Source of the DNA: Candidatus Accumulibacter phosphatis
GTDB taxonomy: Bacteria; Pseudomonadota; Gammaproteobacteria; Burkholderiales; Rhodocyclaceae
Direction of reading: 5' to 3'
Assembly (NCBI RefSeq): GCF_012939955.1
Contig: NZ_SPMY01000022.1
Location: 1 to 64,000 of the forward strand
DNA length: 64,000 bases
The notes under the pieces: generated by a model
Database searches by the model: none
What the model was told of the DNA's origin: nothing
Seen by the model: only the letters and a program-made list of their open reading frames with translations
Made by a program: the position numbers and the translations under genes
Shown here: piece after piece, positions 8,786 through 18,343 of the stretch
How positions within the stretch are numbered: the first letter of the stretch is position 1
Layout of the letters: every line of letters begins with the position of its first letter

Positions 8786-9712
8786 ATGAGCGTCGCAGTT
8801 TCTATTTCTCAAGTCGAAAAGCGCTTTGGCAGCTTGCGGGCGCTCGCGGGTGTTTCGCTGCAGATTGCCGAAGGCGAATTTTTCGGTCTCCTCGGCCCGA
8901 ACGGCGCGGGTAAGACAACGCTGATTTCCTGCCTGGCCGGCCTCACCCGCCCGGATGCCGGCACGCTGAGCGTCATGGGCCACGACGTGCTCAGCGACTA
9001 CCGCGAAGCGCGGCGAAGACTGGGCGTGGTTCCCCAAGAACTCGTTTTCGACCCCTTCTTTTCGGTACGCGAGACGCTGCGGATTCAATCCGGCTATTTC
9101 GGAATGCGCAACAACGACGACTGGATTGACGAGATTCTCGCCAATCTTGATCTCACTGCCAAGGCCGACATCAACATGCGCCGCCTGTCCGGTGGCATGA
9201 AGCGGCGTGTCCTGGTCGCGCAGGCTCTGGTACACAAGCCGCCAGTGCTGGTCCTCGACGAGCCGACCGCCGGCGTCGACGTCGAGTTGCGCCAGGGCCT
9301 GTGGCAATTCATCCGCCGTCTCAACCAGGACGGCCACACGATCATCCTGACGACGCACTATCTCGAGGAGGCAGAAGCTCTCTGCGGCCGAATCGCGATG
9401 CTCAAGCAGGGACAGGTCGTGGCCCTGGATACGACCCGCAACCTGCTGGCACGCTTCTCGGGTCAGACACTGAACCTCCGTCTCGCGGGCGGGCCAGCTT
9501 CGCTGCCCGCCGCCCTGCGCGCTCGCGCCAGTGAAAGTGAGCAGACCTGCGCCTTCCACCTGGCAAGCCTCGACGAGCTCGAACCGCTATTGGCGACCCT
9601 GCGCGCGGCTGGCTGTGGTATTGACGACCTGCGGCTGACGCAAGCCGACCTCGAGGACGTCTTTCTCGGCGTCATGCAGGAGAGTGGTAGCGCGCAGGAC
9701 ACCGCAAGATGA
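8786..9712 (+). CDS. yadG: ABC transporter ATP-binding protein (YadG type)
   Basis: This 308-residue ATPase belongs to the ABC-2 exporter class: Walker [10 protein letters not shown], signature LSGGMKRRV, Walker B VLVLDEPTAGVDVELRQ, switch TTHYLEEAE. The last ~80 residues are the variable C-terminal region of drug/multidrug-type ABC-2 ATPases. The gene overlaps the permease gene by four bases, so the two form an exporter. The substrate is unknown; linkage with mla and murA is conserved in betaproteobacteria and hints at an envelope role. Confidence 0.85.
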   Translation: MSVAVSISQVEKRFGSLRALAGVSLQIAEGEFFGLLGPNGAGKTTLISCLAGLTRPDAGTLSVMGHDVLSDYREARRRLGVVPQELVFDPFFSVRETLRIQSGYFGMRNNDDWIDEILANLDLTAKADINMRRLSGGMKRRVLVAQALVHKPPVLVLDEPTAGVDVELRQGLWQFIRRLNQDGHTIILTTHYLEEAEALCGRIAMLKQGQVVALDTTRNLLARFSGQTLNLRLAGGPASLPAALRARASESEQTCAFHLASLDELEPLLATLRAAGCGIDDLRLTQADLEDVFLGVMQESGSAQDTAR

Positions 9713-10464
9713 GCAGCGGCTTCCTAACCTTGCTCTACAAGGAGCTTTTGCGTTTCTGGAAAGTGAGCTTCCAGACCGTCGGCGCGCCGATACTCACCGC
9801 ACTGCTCTACCTGATGATCTTCTCGCACGTGCTGGAGTCGCACGTGCAGGTGAACGGTGTGCCGTACGCTGCCTTTCTGATTCCCGGGCTGGTGATCATG
9901 TCAGCGCTACAGAACGCCTTCGCCAACAGCTCGTCGAGCCTGATTCAGTCAAAAGTGACGGGCAGCGTCGTTTTCGTGCTTCTGCCACCGATCTCTTACG
10001 TCGAGTTCTTCCTGGCCTACGTCGTTGCCGCAATGCTGCGCGGCGTGATGGTCGGCGGCGGCGTACTGGTGGTAACCATGTGGTTCGCACCCCTGACTTT
10101 CACTGCCCCGCACTGGATTCTGCTCTTCATCGCTCTCGGCGGCGGGATCATGGGAACCCTGGGGATGATCGCCGGTATCTGGGCCGACAAGTTCGACCAG
10201 TTGGCGGGTTTTCAGAACTTCCTGATCATGCCCCTGACCATGCTCTCTGGCGTCTTTTACTCGATTCATTCGCTGCCCGAATTCTGGCAACTCGTTTCGC
10301 GTTTCAACCCCGTGTTCTATATCATCGACGGCTTTCGCTTCGGCTTTTTCGGCGTCTCGGACGTGCCGCCGGGAATTAGTCTGGCGGTCGTTACCGCAAC
10401 TTTCCTGCTGGTGTCCGCGGCAACGCTGGCGCTCCTCAGGAGCGGCTACAAACTGAGGTCCTGA
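9709..10464 (+). CDS. yadH: ABC-2 type permease (YadH type)
   Basis: This 251-residue integral membrane protein has about six hydrophobic segments and the ABC-2 pattern LLYLMIFSHVLESHVQVNGVP and LTMLSGVFYSIHSLPEFWQ. It pairs with the preceding ATPase. The transported compound cannot be inferred from sequence. Confidence 0.85.
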   Translation: MSSGFLTLLYKELLRFWKVSFQTVGAPILTALLYLMIFSHVLESHVQVNGVPYAAFLIPGLVIMSALQNAFANSSSSLIQSKVTGSVVFVLLPPISYVEFFLAYVVAAMLRGVMVGGGVLVVTMWFAPLTFTAPHWILLFIALGGGIMGTLGMIAGIWADKFDQLAGFQNFLIMPLTMLSGVFYSIHSLPEFWQLVSRFNPVFYIIDGFRFGFFGVSDVPPGISLAVVTATFLLVSAATLALLRSGYKLRS

Positions 10465-10467
10465 ATC

Positions 10468-10713
10468 ATGATGCACCCTGAACAAGTCCGCAAAATCATC
10501 GCCGAAGGCATCGCCTGCGAGCATCTCGAAGTCGCCGGCGATGGCCAGCATTTCGAAGCCCTGATCGTCAGCGGCGAGTTCGCCGGCAAGAGCCGCGTGC
10601 AAAGGCAGCAGGCGGTGAACGAAATACTACGTCAGCATTTCAACAGCGGCGCACTGCACGCACTGTCGATGAAGACGCAAACACCTGCCGAATGGAGCGA
10701 GACGCGTGGATAA
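10468..10713 (+). CDS. ibaG: BolA-family protein IbaG
   Basis: This 81-residue protein of the BolA family has the [21 protein letters not shown] loop and helix and a C-terminal HALSMKT strand, closest to the IbaG/YrbA branch. These proteins bind monothiol glutaredoxins and Fe-S clusters and influence envelope and acid stress. Location between mla genes and murA matches E. coli and betaproteobacteria. It overlaps murA by eight bases. Confidence 0.88.
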   Translation: MMHPEQVRKIIAEGIACEHLEVAGDGQHFEALIVSGEFAGKSRVQRQQAVNEILRQHFNSGALHALSMKTQTPAEWSETRG

Positions 10714-11968
10714 GTTGCTGATCGAGGGCGGCACGCCGCTGGCCGGCGAAATCGCCATTTCGGGTGCCAAAAACGCCGCCCTGCCAATTCTCTGCGCCAG
10801 CCTGCTGTCGTCCGAGCCGCTGCATCTAAGCAACGTACCGCGGCTGAAGGACATCTCGACGATGCTGCGCCTGCTCGAACAGATGGGCGTCGCTGTCGAA
10901 GACCTCGGCGCCGACGGGCTGCTCTTGAACAGCCGGGGGCTCGACAACCCGCTTGCCCCCTACGATATGGTCAAGACCATGCGTGCGTCGATCCTGGTCC
11001 TCGGCCCCCTGCTGGCGCGCCATGGTGAAGCGCGGGTGTCCTTGCCGGGCGGTTGTGCAATTGGTGCGCGGCCGGTCGAACAACACATCAGGGGGCTACA
11101 GGCGATGGGTGCCGAAGTGCTCGTCGAGCATGGCTACATCCAGGCCAGGGCGCAAGGCAAAGGTGGCCTCACCGGGGCGCGCATCGTCACTGACATGGTC
11201 ACCGTCACCGGCACCGAAAACCTGATGATGGCGGCAGTCCTGGCCAAGGGCGAAACGATCATCGAGAATGCTGCTCGCGAACCCGAGGTGGTCGACCTGG
11301 CGAACTGCCTCGTTTCGATGGGTGCGCAGATCGCTGGCGCCGGCACCGCCAAGATTCGCATCCAGGGCGTCGAGCGCCTGCATGGCGCAAGGCATGCGAT
11401 CATGGCCGACCGCATCGAGACCGGCACCTATCTTTGCGCGGCCGCGGCGACGGGTGGCAATATCCGGCTGACCAATACCTCGGCTGCCAATCTCGACGCC
11501 GTGATCGACAAGTTGTTCGATACCGGCTGTGAACTGCTCATCGAGCGCACGGCGATTACGCTACAGGCACCGCCACGGCTAAAGGCGGTAAGTATCCGCA
11601 CTGCACCCTACCCGGCTTTTCCGACCGACATGCAGGCGCAGTTCATGGCCGTCAACTGTGTCGCCGAGGGATCGGCGGTTATCCGCGAGACGATCTTCGA
11701 AAATCGCTTCATGCACGCCGTCGAACTGATCCGCCTGGGGGCTGACATCAAGATCGACGCCAGCAACGCCATGGTCACCGGCGTCGGCCATCTTGATGGG
11801 GCGACGGTAATGGCCACCGACCTGCGCGCCTCAGCCAGCCTGGTCATCGCCGGTCTGGTAGCGCAGGGCGAAACCTTGATCGAGCGCATTTATCATCTCG
11901 ACCGCGGCTATGAACGCATCGAGGAAAAGCTCGGCCAGCTTGGCGCACGCGTAAGAAGAATTGGCTGA
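10706..11968 (+). CDS. murA: UDP-N-acetylglucosamine 1-carboxyvinyltransferase MurA
   Basis: MurA makes the first committed step of peptidoglycan synthesis, transferring enolpyruvyl from PEP to UDP-GlcNAc in the cytoplasm. The protein has 420 residues. It shows the N-terminal [14 protein letters not shown] motif (catalytic Lys) and the loop Cys in [15 protein letters not shown], the fosfomycin target, so sensitivity is expected. The C-terminal Asp-containing segment AYPAFPTD-type (here [14 protein letters not shown]) is present. hisG, often next in related genomes, is not here. Confidence 0.95.
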   Translation: MDKLLIEGGTPLAGEIAISGAKNAALPILCASLLSSEPLHLSNVPRLKDISTMLRLLEQMGVAVEDLGADGLLLNSRGLDNPLAPYDMVKTMRASILVLGPLLARHGEARVSLPGGCAIGARPVEQHIRGLQAMGAEVLVEHGYIQARAQGKGGLTGARIVTDMVTVTGTENLMMAAVLAKGETIIENAAREPEVVDLANCLVSMGAQIAGAGTAKIRIQGVERLHGARHAIMADRIETGTYLCAAAATGGNIRLTNTSAANLDAVIDKLFDTGCELLIERTAITLQAPPRLKAVSIRTAPYPAFPTDMQAQFMAVNCVAEGSAVIRETIFENRFMHAVELIRLGADIKIDASNAMVTGVGHLDGATVMATDLRASASLVIAGLVAQGETLIERIYHLDRGYERIEEKLGQLGARVRRIG

Positions 11969-12125
11969 GGAAGCGGGAGTGGCGGATGAGGGGATGCGGA
12001 GCGCCTGCGGCTGGGCGACGAACCGCTAAGCCGGCGAACCACTCGGCTTCCAGCTAAGGCGCATAGTCGAACTCGGTAACTGTGGCCGCTACACGGAAGA
12101 CGGCTGGTCCTTTGACAGAAATCGC

Positions 12126-12416
12126 CTAACGGCCGGGCAGGACGCCTTCAATCAATTCGAGGTCGTTGTCCTGCGCGAAATGCAGCACGAATCTATAGGC
12201 CATGGGCTCAACTTCGTACAAGCCACCGTCGACAAAAACAGCCTTTTCTCCCTTGTAGTTGCGCGGCCCGACGTACGGTGAATAGCGCATTCGTTTCTCG
12301 GCGCCGAACGCCGAGAGAACGCCACACAAACGCTCGGCCCAGTCGCTTGGGCGGAACTTCTTGCCGGCGGTGGTCCGTCCGACGATGATGAAGGAGGAAT
12401 GCGACGAAGTGGTCAT
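12126..12416 (-). CDS. DUF3579 family protein
   Basis: This 96-residue protein matches the betaproteobacterial DUF3579 family. It has KFRPSDWAERLCGVLSAFG, then RYSPYVGPRNYKGEKAVFVDG, and ends with PMAYRFVLHFAQDNDLELIEG. No function is established and there are no membrane or signal segments. It stands alone on the minus strand downstream of the tRNA-Val gene. Confidence 0.75.
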   Translation of the reverse strand: MTTSSHSSFIIVGRTTAGKKFRPSDWAERLCGVLSAFGAEKRMRYSPYVGPRNYKGEKAVFVDGGLYEVEPMAYRFVLHFAQDNDLELIEGVLPGR

Positions 12417-12638
12417 GTCTTGGTGATGTCGTAACGAAGAAAAGCGCCAACGACTCTCCGGGATTGTCGTCGAATGACTAAAGCGAAGCGCAACACGCGG
12501 ATTCTACCAGAAAGACGCCTGCTTGGCGGCTCTTGAAGAGCCTTGCTGGCCGATGTCAGGGTGATCAATGGCGTGGCCATGGGCGGCTGGCGGATAACTC
12601 GGGCCAGGCCAGTCGGGAATTGCTGGCGGCGGAAATGA

Positions 12639-12713
12639 TGGTGGGCGATAGTGGGTTCGAACCACTGACTTCCACCGTGTGAAGGTGGCACTCTACCACT
12701 GAGTTAATCGCCC
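12639..12713 (-). tRNA. tRNA-Val (anticodon CAC)
   Basis: On the minus strand the acceptor stem GGGCGAT pairs with ATCGCCC, the D arm carries AGTGGTA, the anticodon stem CCACC/GGTGG encloses TTCACAC (anticodon CAC, reading GUG), and the T arm AGTGG-TTCGAAC-CCACT is intact. The body is 72 nt and CCA is encoded at 12641-12639. Confidence 0.95.
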
Positions 12714-13111
12714 GATGTTCTGCGGCAGGGACAGGCTGCTGTCGGTACGCGGCGGCTGCAAGGCTGCCGAAAAAGAACGCCGACAGACGGTGCCGCCGAA
12801 AGAAGCGCCATCCGGGAAGCGGATCCACAGAAGGCGGGATTAGATCACAAGTCGATAGTCGGGTCAATGTCGATAACGAGCTACCAACGGGTGTCACGCA
12901 CAGCAACTCCGGCCGCACGGGCAAGGCTTCTTGAAGCGCTTGCCGGGCGTGCCGAATGCGAACAGCGGCGAGCGCGCCAAGCGGGCTTCGCAGCCCCTTG
13001 TGAGCGCCCCGCACTGCCATCCCGTGGCTTGCCCTTGGCGCAGCCGATGAGGTTTTGGGAGCACTGTGCAAGCGCGCAGCAGCCGAGTCGCAAGCAGCCA
13101 CCAAGAAACGT
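12714..13111. other. Intergenic region with no gene recognised
   Basis: About 400 bases between the tRNA 5' side and the end of the alpha-E gene. Open frames here lack family resemblance. The promoter of the minus-strand tRNA should lie just above 12713, but no convincing hexamers were found. Confidence 0.5.
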
Positions 13112-14044
13112 TCAGGCGGGCATAAGGAAGTCGCGACTGATACCCTCGCCAAGTTCATAGATGCGATCCATGAAATCCGTCAAATACTCGTGCAGCCCAC
13201 CAGCCAGCACATCTTCGATACGCCCGAAGTGCAACTTGGCATGCAGTACACCCGCCTGGCGCTGGGTCTCCGCCGAAGCACTGTTGGCAATCAAGGGCAA
13301 CATGCGGACAATGCCGTCCGCACAGGAATGCAGGGATCGCGGTAGATCCATGCGCAGAATCAGCAGTTCGGCGACCCGGGCCGGGGTGATCGCATCACGA
13401 TAGACCTTGCGGTAGACCTGAAACGCCGACAAGGAGCGGAGCAAAGCGCCCCAGCGATAGAAATCACTGGCCCCCTCGTCGCCGTTGCGCAGGACGTGAT
13501 ATTGCATGTCGAGAATGCGCGCCGTGTTGTCACCCCGCTCGAGCAGCCCGCCGAGGCGAATGAAATGCAGCGCGTCGTCCCTGAGCATGGTGCCAAAGGT
13601 CACCCCGCGGATGACGGCCGAACGCAGCTTGACCCACTCGAAGAACTCGCTGACACCGCGCGCCAGTACCTGCTCGACATTCTGCTCGCGGAGTTCGATC
13701 CAGGTGGCATTGACGCTTTCCCACATTTCGGCGGTTAGCGTACCGCGCACCGCGTGCGCATTCTCGCGTGCGGCACGCAGGCAACTGAAGATCGACGAGG
13801 GATTGGCAGCATCGGCGACCGTGAACCGCAGGACATTTTCGGCGCTGACCTCGTCATAGACCTTGGCGAACGCTTCCTCCTGGCTGTTCAGGGCGAGGAT
13901 GGCGCGCCAGTTCTCGTTCTGCGCCGCCAGGGGCTGCGGCACCATCGACATCTGGTAGGAGGCGTCGAGCAATCGGGCCATGTTTTCAGCGCGCTCGGTA
14001 CTGCGTGCCATCCAGTAAAGGTGATCAGCTGTGCGGCTCAACAT
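13112..14044 (-). CDS. Alpha-E domain protein
   Basis: This 310-residue, almost entirely helical protein belongs to the alpha-E family (Pfam PF04168, formerly DUF403). It opens with the diagnostic MLSRTADHLYWMARSTERAE and contains WVKLRSAVIRGVTFGTMLRDD and FIRLGGLLERGDNTARILD. Alpha-E proteins occur almost only beside circularly permuted ATP-grasp ligases and transglutaminase-like proteins, and their biochemical role is unknown. It follows the ATP-grasp gene by 18 bases on the same strand. The same domain appears fused to an ATP-grasp in the second cluster at 24.5-27.1 kb. Confidence 0.88.
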   Translation of the reverse strand: MLSRTADHLYWMARSTERAENMARLLDASYQMSMVPQPLAAQNENWRAILALNSQEEAFAKVYDEVSAENVLRFTVADAANPSSIFSCLRAARENAHAVRGTLTAEMWESVNATWIELREQNVEQVLARGVSEFFEWVKLRSAVIRGVTFGTMLRDDALHFIRLGGLLERGDNTARILDMQYHVLRNGDEGASDFYRWGALLRSLSAFQVYRKVYRDAITPARVAELLILRMDLPRSLHSCADGIVRMLPLIANSASAETQRQAGVLHAKLHFGRIEDVLAGGLHEYLTDFMDRIYELGEGISRDFLMPA

Positions 14045-14062
14045 CTCGGTTCTCCATCCATC

Positions 14063-15487
14063 TCAGTTTTCCAACACCCAGGTATCCTTGGTACCGCCGC
14101 CCTGCGAGGAATTGACCACCAGCGAGCCTGCGCGCAGGGCGACCCGCGTCAGGCCACCGGGCACCATGCGGATGCTCTTTCCGGAGAGCACAAACGGACG
14201 CAGATCAAGGTGGCGCGGCGCGATGCCCGCCTCGACGAAGGTCGGGCAGTTGGACAGCGCCAGCGTCGGCTGTGCGATGTACTTCTCCGGCGCGGCGACG
14301 ATACGAGCGCGGAAGTCCTCGATCTCGGCCTTGCTCGACGCCGGCCCGACCAGCATGCCGTAGCCCCCCGCTCCATGCACCTCCTTGACCACCAGTTCCG
14401 GCAGGTGCGCCAGTACATATTTGAGGTCCTCGGGCTTGCGCAGAATCCAGGTCGGTACGTTGTGAAGTATCGGCTCTTCACCGAGGTAGAAGCGGATCAT
14501 CTCCGGCACGTAGGGATAGATCGACTTGTCATCGGCGACGCCGGCACCAATGGCATTGGCCAGATTGACGTTGCCGGCCTGGTAGGCGCCGAGCAAGCCC
14601 GGAACACCGAGCATCGATTCCTTGTTGAAGGCCAGCGGATCGAGAAAGTCGTCGTCGAGCCGACGATAGATCACGTCGACCCGCTGCGGACCCTGTGTGG
14701 TGCGCATGAAGACCGCCTGCTCCTTGACGAAGAGATCTCTGCCCTCGACAAGCTCGACACCCATCTGCTGAGCAAGAAAACTGTGTTCGAAATAGGCGCT
14801 GTTGTAGGCGCCGGGCGTCAGTACCACCACCGTCGGGTCGGCGACGCCTTTCGGTGCCACGGTGCGCAGGTTTTCGAGCAGCAGGTCAGGATAATGCTGA
14901 ACGGGCGCGACCATGTGCCGCGAGAAGAGTTCCGGAAACAGCCGCATCATCATCTTGCGGTCCTCAAGCATATAGGACACGCCGGACGGCACGCGCAGGT
15001 TGTCTTCGAGGACGTAGGACTCACCTGCCCCGGCACGCACCATGTCGACGCCCGCGATATGAGCGTAAATCCCGGCCGGCAGGTCGACGCCGATCATCTC
15101 GCGCCGGAACTGCGCGTTGTTGCGCACCTGATCGTACGGAATGTGTCCGGCGCCGAGAATTTCCTGATCATGGTAGATGTCGTGCACAAAGGCATTAAGC
15201 GCCTTCACTCTCTGCCGCAAGCCCGCTTCCATCACCGTCCACTCACTCGCCGGGATGATGCGCGGGATGATGTCGAAGGGGATCAGGCGCTCGGTGCCGG
15301 CCTTTTCTCCATAGACGGCAAAGGTAATGCCAAGGCGGTGAAAGGCGCTATCGGCCTCGGCCTGCTTGCTCGCCAGACGCTCAGGCGAGGTCGCTGCCAG
15401 CCAGGCCGCAAAACCCTCGTAATGGGGTCGCAAGCCGCCGGCAGAATCGTACATCTCGTTATAGAAGTCTACATTCATGAGGCTCAC
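14063..15487 (-). CDS. Circularly permuted type 2 ATP-grasp protein
   Basis: This 474-residue protein is of the circularly permuted ATP-grasp family (formerly DUF404/DUF407). It shows LIPFDIIPRIIPASEW, ETYVLEDN-like SYVLEDNLRVPSGVSYMLE, VVLTPGAYNSAYFEHSFLA, FVKEVHGAGGYGMLVGP-type glycine-rich nucleotide loop, and the C-terminal GGTKDTWVLEN. ATP-grasp enzymes join a carboxylate to an amine; the substrate here is unknown. The start is either GTG at 15487 or ATG at 15478; neither has a strong ribosome site. It forms a two-gene unit with the alpha-E gene and is a paralogue of the N-terminal half of the protein at 24.5 kb. Confidence 0.85.
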   Translation of the reverse strand: MSLMNVDFYNEMYDSAGGLRPHYEGFAAWLAATSPERLASKQAEADSAFHRLGITFAVYGEKAGTERLIPFDIIPRIIPASEWTVMEAGLRQRVKALNAFVHDIYHDQEILGAGHIPYDQVRNNAQFRREMIGVDLPAGIYAHIAGVDMVRAGAGESYVLEDNLRVPSGVSYMLEDRKMMMRLFPELFSRHMVAPVQHYPDLLLENLRTVAPKGVADPTVVVLTPGAYNSAYFEHSFLAQQMGVELVEGRDLFVKEQAVFMRTTQGPQRVDVIYRRLDDDFLDPLAFNKESMLGVPGLLGAYQAGNVNLANAIGAGVADDKSIYPYVPEMIRFYLGEEPILHNVPTWILRKPEDLKYVLAHLPELVVKEVHGAGGYGMLVGPASSKAEIEDFRARIVAAPEKYIAQPTLALSNCPTFVEAGIAPRHLDLRPFVLSGKSIRMVPGGLTRVALRAGSLVVNSSQGGGTKDTWVLEN

Positions 15488-15786
15488 CGACAGAGTGGAT
15501 TAAGCAGTATTAAGCAGAAACCGTGCCATAAGCTAAACAAGCTTCAAGTGGGAGAGCGCCATGCGACGAACAGGCAACGGCGCCTACGAATGGTGCGCAA
15601 AACGCCCTGCGAAGCACCGCGACGGTGCATGACAGCCCCGGCCCGGGGCTTACACGCCCAGCGGCGTGAAGGCGGGCGAAGGCCTGCAACGCACAGGATG
15701 ATCGCGCCGCCAGGCAGGAGCGCACGTCCCCGGCGAGGCCTTGTCATGTTATATTAGCTACCTCTTATACACTATCGGGAGCCATC
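15488..15786. other. Divergent intergenic region
   Basis: About 300 bases between the minus-strand ATP-grasp gene and the plus-strand haem-domain gene. The last 50 bases are AT-richer, with TTGTCA at 15741-15746 and TTATAC at 15765-15770 (18-base spacing). This could be a promoter, but it would place the transcript start almost on the ribosome site. Nothing else was recognised. Confidence 0.4.
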
Positions 15787-16368
15787 ATGAAGAAATCCAC
15801 AGCCCTTATTCTCGCTCTTTCGCTCACCTCCGCCACACAGGTCGTGCACGCGCAGGATACCGCCGCACTAATGAGCGAAACGCGAAAAACCGCGCTGCCA
15901 ATCTTGCCAAAAGTGGTGCAGGCGATGCAGACGGCCGTGCAGGAACAGGGTCCCGTCGCTGCCATAGCGGTCTGCAAGGAAAAAGCGCCGCAACTGCTGC
16001 GGGAGATGCAACAGCACACCGGCTGGGCGATCCACCGTGTCAGCCTGAAGACTCGCAACGCGACGACCGGCACGCCTGACGCCTGGGAAGCGCGACAGCT
16101 GGCCGAATTCAACATTTTGGTCGCCAACGGTGCGCAGCCTCAAGAGCTGGAAGTTGGCGAGATCGTCGTCGCCAGTGGTGGGCAACGCAGTTTCCGCTAC
16201 ATGAAAGCACTGCCGGTCGTCGAGGTCTGCCAGACCTGCCACGGGCCGGCCGATTCGCTATCGCCCGAACTCAAGGCAGCGCTGGCCAAGGATTACCCGC
16301 ACGACCAGGCGACCGGCTATGTCGCCGGCGAGATCCGCGGCGCCTTGTCGGTCACGCGGCCGCTGTAA
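15787..16368 (+). CDS. Periplasmic DUF3365 (Tll0287-like) haem-domain protein
   Basis: This 193-residue protein has a clear signal peptide (residues 1-23, ending VVHAQ), so it should be periplasmic. It carries AVCKEKAPQL, W-x-HRVSLKTRNATTGTPDAWE and a single c-type haem motif CQTCHG near residue 145. This arrangement matches the DUF3365/Tll0287-like family of mono-haem or redox-sensor proteins. The family role is poorly defined (sensor or electron carrier). It is a single gene converging on gltA, 22 bases apart, with GGGAG ten bases before its ATG. Confidence 0.78.
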   Translation: MKKSTALILALSLTSATQVVHAQDTAALMSETRKTALPILPKVVQAMQTAVQEQGPVAAIAVCKEKAPQLLREMQQHTGWAIHRVSLKTRNATTGTPDAWEARQLAEFNILVANGAQPQELEVGEIVVASGGQRSFRYMKALPVVEVCQTCHGPADSLSPELKAALAKDYPHDQATGYVAGEIRGALSVTRPL

Positions 16369-16390
16369 CCCGCCGGACAGCTGCTGCCTG

Positions 16391-17707
16391 CTACGCGGGT
16401 ATGCGCTCAGACCCACGCGCCGAAGCGACAGGGACATCGCGCCGTGCGGGGCCGATATAGAGCTGCCGCGGGCGGGCGATCTTGTATTCGGGGTCGGCGC
16501 GCATTTCTTCCCATTGCGCCATCCAGCCCGCCGTGCGTGCCACGGCAACGATGCAGCCAAACATCGAAGCGGGCAGACCCAGTGCTTTCTGCAGAATACC
16601 CGAATAGAAATCGACGTTCGGGTAGAGCTTGTTCTCGACGAAGTACGGGTCTTCAAGTGCGATCCTGTCGAGTTCTATCGCCAACTTGAACAGCGGATCA
16701 TTCTCCAGGCGCAGCTCGGTCAGCACTTCGGTACACAATCGGCGCATCAGCTTTGCGCGCGGATCGAAGTTGCGGTAAACGTAAAGACCAAAGCCGGTCA
16801 CTTTGGAGTGATCGCTCTCGATCCTGGAGCGGCTGATCATCGCCGCAACTTTCCGCACATCGCCGACTTCCTGGAGCATCGCCAAACAGGCTTCGCTGGC
16901 GCCGCCGTGCTCGCGACCCGACAGGCAAGCTATCGCCGCAGAAATGCAGGCGAAGGGGTTGGCCCCGGACGAACCCGCCATGCGCACCGTCGAGGTTGAA
17001 GCGTCCTGAGCATGATCGGCATGCAGGATCAACAGTCGGTCAAAGGCCCGCATCAGCACCGGGTTTAGCTCGAATTTCTCGGCCGGATTCGCGAACATCA
17101 TGTGCACGAAGTTGGCCGCATAATCGAGGTCATTACGCGGATGTACCGGCGGATGACCCATGGTGTACTTGTAAGCCATCGCTGCCAGCGTCGGCATTTT
17201 GGCAATGATGCGATGAATGGTCAGGCTGCGCTGCTCGACATCGGAAAAGTCTGCCGCTTCACGATGGAACGCGGACAGCGCGCCAACCACGCCAACCATC
17301 ACCGGCATGGTGTGCGCATCGCGGCGAAAGCCATGGTAGAAATTCACCATCTGGCCATGCACCGGCGTGTTCCTCTTGATGGTTTCCGCGAAGCTCAGCT
17401 TTTGCGCCACATTCGGCAGTTCGCCATTCTTCAGCAAATACGCCACTTCAAGAAAGTCGCAGCGCTCGGTCAGTTGCTCAATCGGATAGCCTCGATAGAG
17501 AAGTTCACCCTTCGCACCATCGACGTAGGTAATGCTCGATTTACAGCTGGCGGTCGACTCGAAGCCGGAGTCATACCCGAAGCGATCGGTGTTGCCGCCG
17601 AGCGCGCGAATATCCACGCACTCGTTGCCGTGTGTCGGCGTCAGAATCGGAAATTCCACCGGACCTTCTCCGGTAATGGTCAAAGTCGCCTTACGTTCGC
17701 TGCTCAT
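16391..17707 (-). CDS. gltA: Citrate synthase-family protein with altered oxaloacetate site
   Basis: This protein has 438 residues, the length and N-terminal domain of hexameric E. coli-type citrate synthase. Three catalytic positions are present: the first His in HADHAQDAST, the second in EHGGASEA, and the Asp in YPNVDFYSG. The C-terminal arginines (VARTAGWMAQW; PARRD) are also present. However, the usual WGPxHGGAN is SGREHGGAS, and the usual GFGHRVYKNYDPR is GFGLYVYRNFDPR, so the arginine equivalent to E. coli Arg314, an oxaloacetate ligand, is replaced by Tyr. It may therefore be a divergent paralogue or have another acyl-CoA/keto-acid preference. The ATG at 17707 follows AAGGGGAG. No sdh or other TCA genes adjoin it. 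Confidence 0.82.
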   Translation of the reverse strand: MSSERKATLTITGEGPVEFPILTPTHGNECVDIRALGGNTDRFGYDSGFESTASCKSSITYVDGAKGELLYRGYPIEQLTERCDFLEVAYLLKNGELPNVAQKLSFAETIKRNTPVHGQMVNFYHGFRRDAHTMPVMVGVVGALSAFHREAADFSDVEQRSLTIHRIIAKMPTLAAMAYKYTMGHPPVHPRNDLDYAANFVHMMFANPAEKFELNPVLMRAFDRLLILHADHAQDASTSTVRMAGSSGANPFACISAAIACLSGREHGGASEACLAMLQEVGDVRKVAAMISRSRIESDHSKVTGFGLYVYRNFDPRAKLMRRLCTEVLTELRLENDPLFKLAIELDRIALEDPYFVENKLYPNVDFYSGILQKALGLPASMFGCIVAVARTAGWMAQWEEMRADPEYKIARPRQLYIGPARRDVPVASARGSERIPA

Positions 17708-18343
17708 CACTCAACTCCCCTTCAGATACTCGACATCACGACTTGCAGGTGGCGGACAATCCGCCGGCCAGCACCTCTTGCTCGCCTTTGCCAGGACCCA
17801 ACACCAAGGCGCCTTCACCCCATTCGCCCTGCACTCAATTGGCACATTCCGCGGCTGCTGCAGCGCCGGTCGCCACGCTGACTGCCTCTCCGGGGAATTG
17901 CACGCCGGCGCCTGACAAGCACACGCCCCATTCTATCGCCACTACCGCCCCAAGCCTGTGCGAGCAGCGGATCGAAGCGCGCCAGCGCCTCGGCCCGCGG
18001 ACAAACCTTGTCGCCAAGTGTAGCGTAGTTCCGCCAAGAAGAAACGTTTGCCGCCAGCGACCCAGCCCTGCGGAGCACGGCCGCTGACCAAGAGCGAAGG
18101 CGGCGGCGGTGCTCGCCAGCGTTACTGGCGCGACTTTTGCTTACCCCTGACGGGCCGCACCCGAGTTGGGCCAGACCGACAGCAATGGCCCGCTACCCGA
18201 AAGGGCTTTCCCCGATCAGCGAAAGACGAGATGACCATTCCGATGCTTCTCCCCTGGCTTGCACGCCGGGCATTGCTTGTCTGGCCGTTGCTGCCAGGAT
18301 TCCTGTTACACCGCGGCTCACCCGCAGCGATGGGCGACAGACC
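17708..18343. other. Divergent intergenic region between gltA and glnD
   Basis: About 635 bases without a recognisable gene. The frames that are open have biased, low-complexity compositions (Pro/Ser/Ala/Arg-rich) typical of GC-rich shadows. map and rpsB, frequent neighbours of glnD, are absent. Promoters for both genes should be here but I could not assign them. Confidence 0.5.

Noticed and set aside
12565-13158. Minus-strand open frame covering the tRNA region
   Set aside because: Part of its translation (a SVVECHLHTVEVSGSNPLSP-like stretch) is the well-known spurious translation of a tRNA gene; no protein family fits.
13754-15757. 667-codon plus-strand open frame
   Set aside because: It is entirely antisense to the alpha-E and ATP-grasp genes, which have clear family motifs; long antisense frames are common at this GC content.
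15741-15771. Promoter of the DUF3365 gene
   Set aside because: The hexamers fit moderately, but the implied transcript start would fall on the ribosome site, so it was not listed as a promoter.
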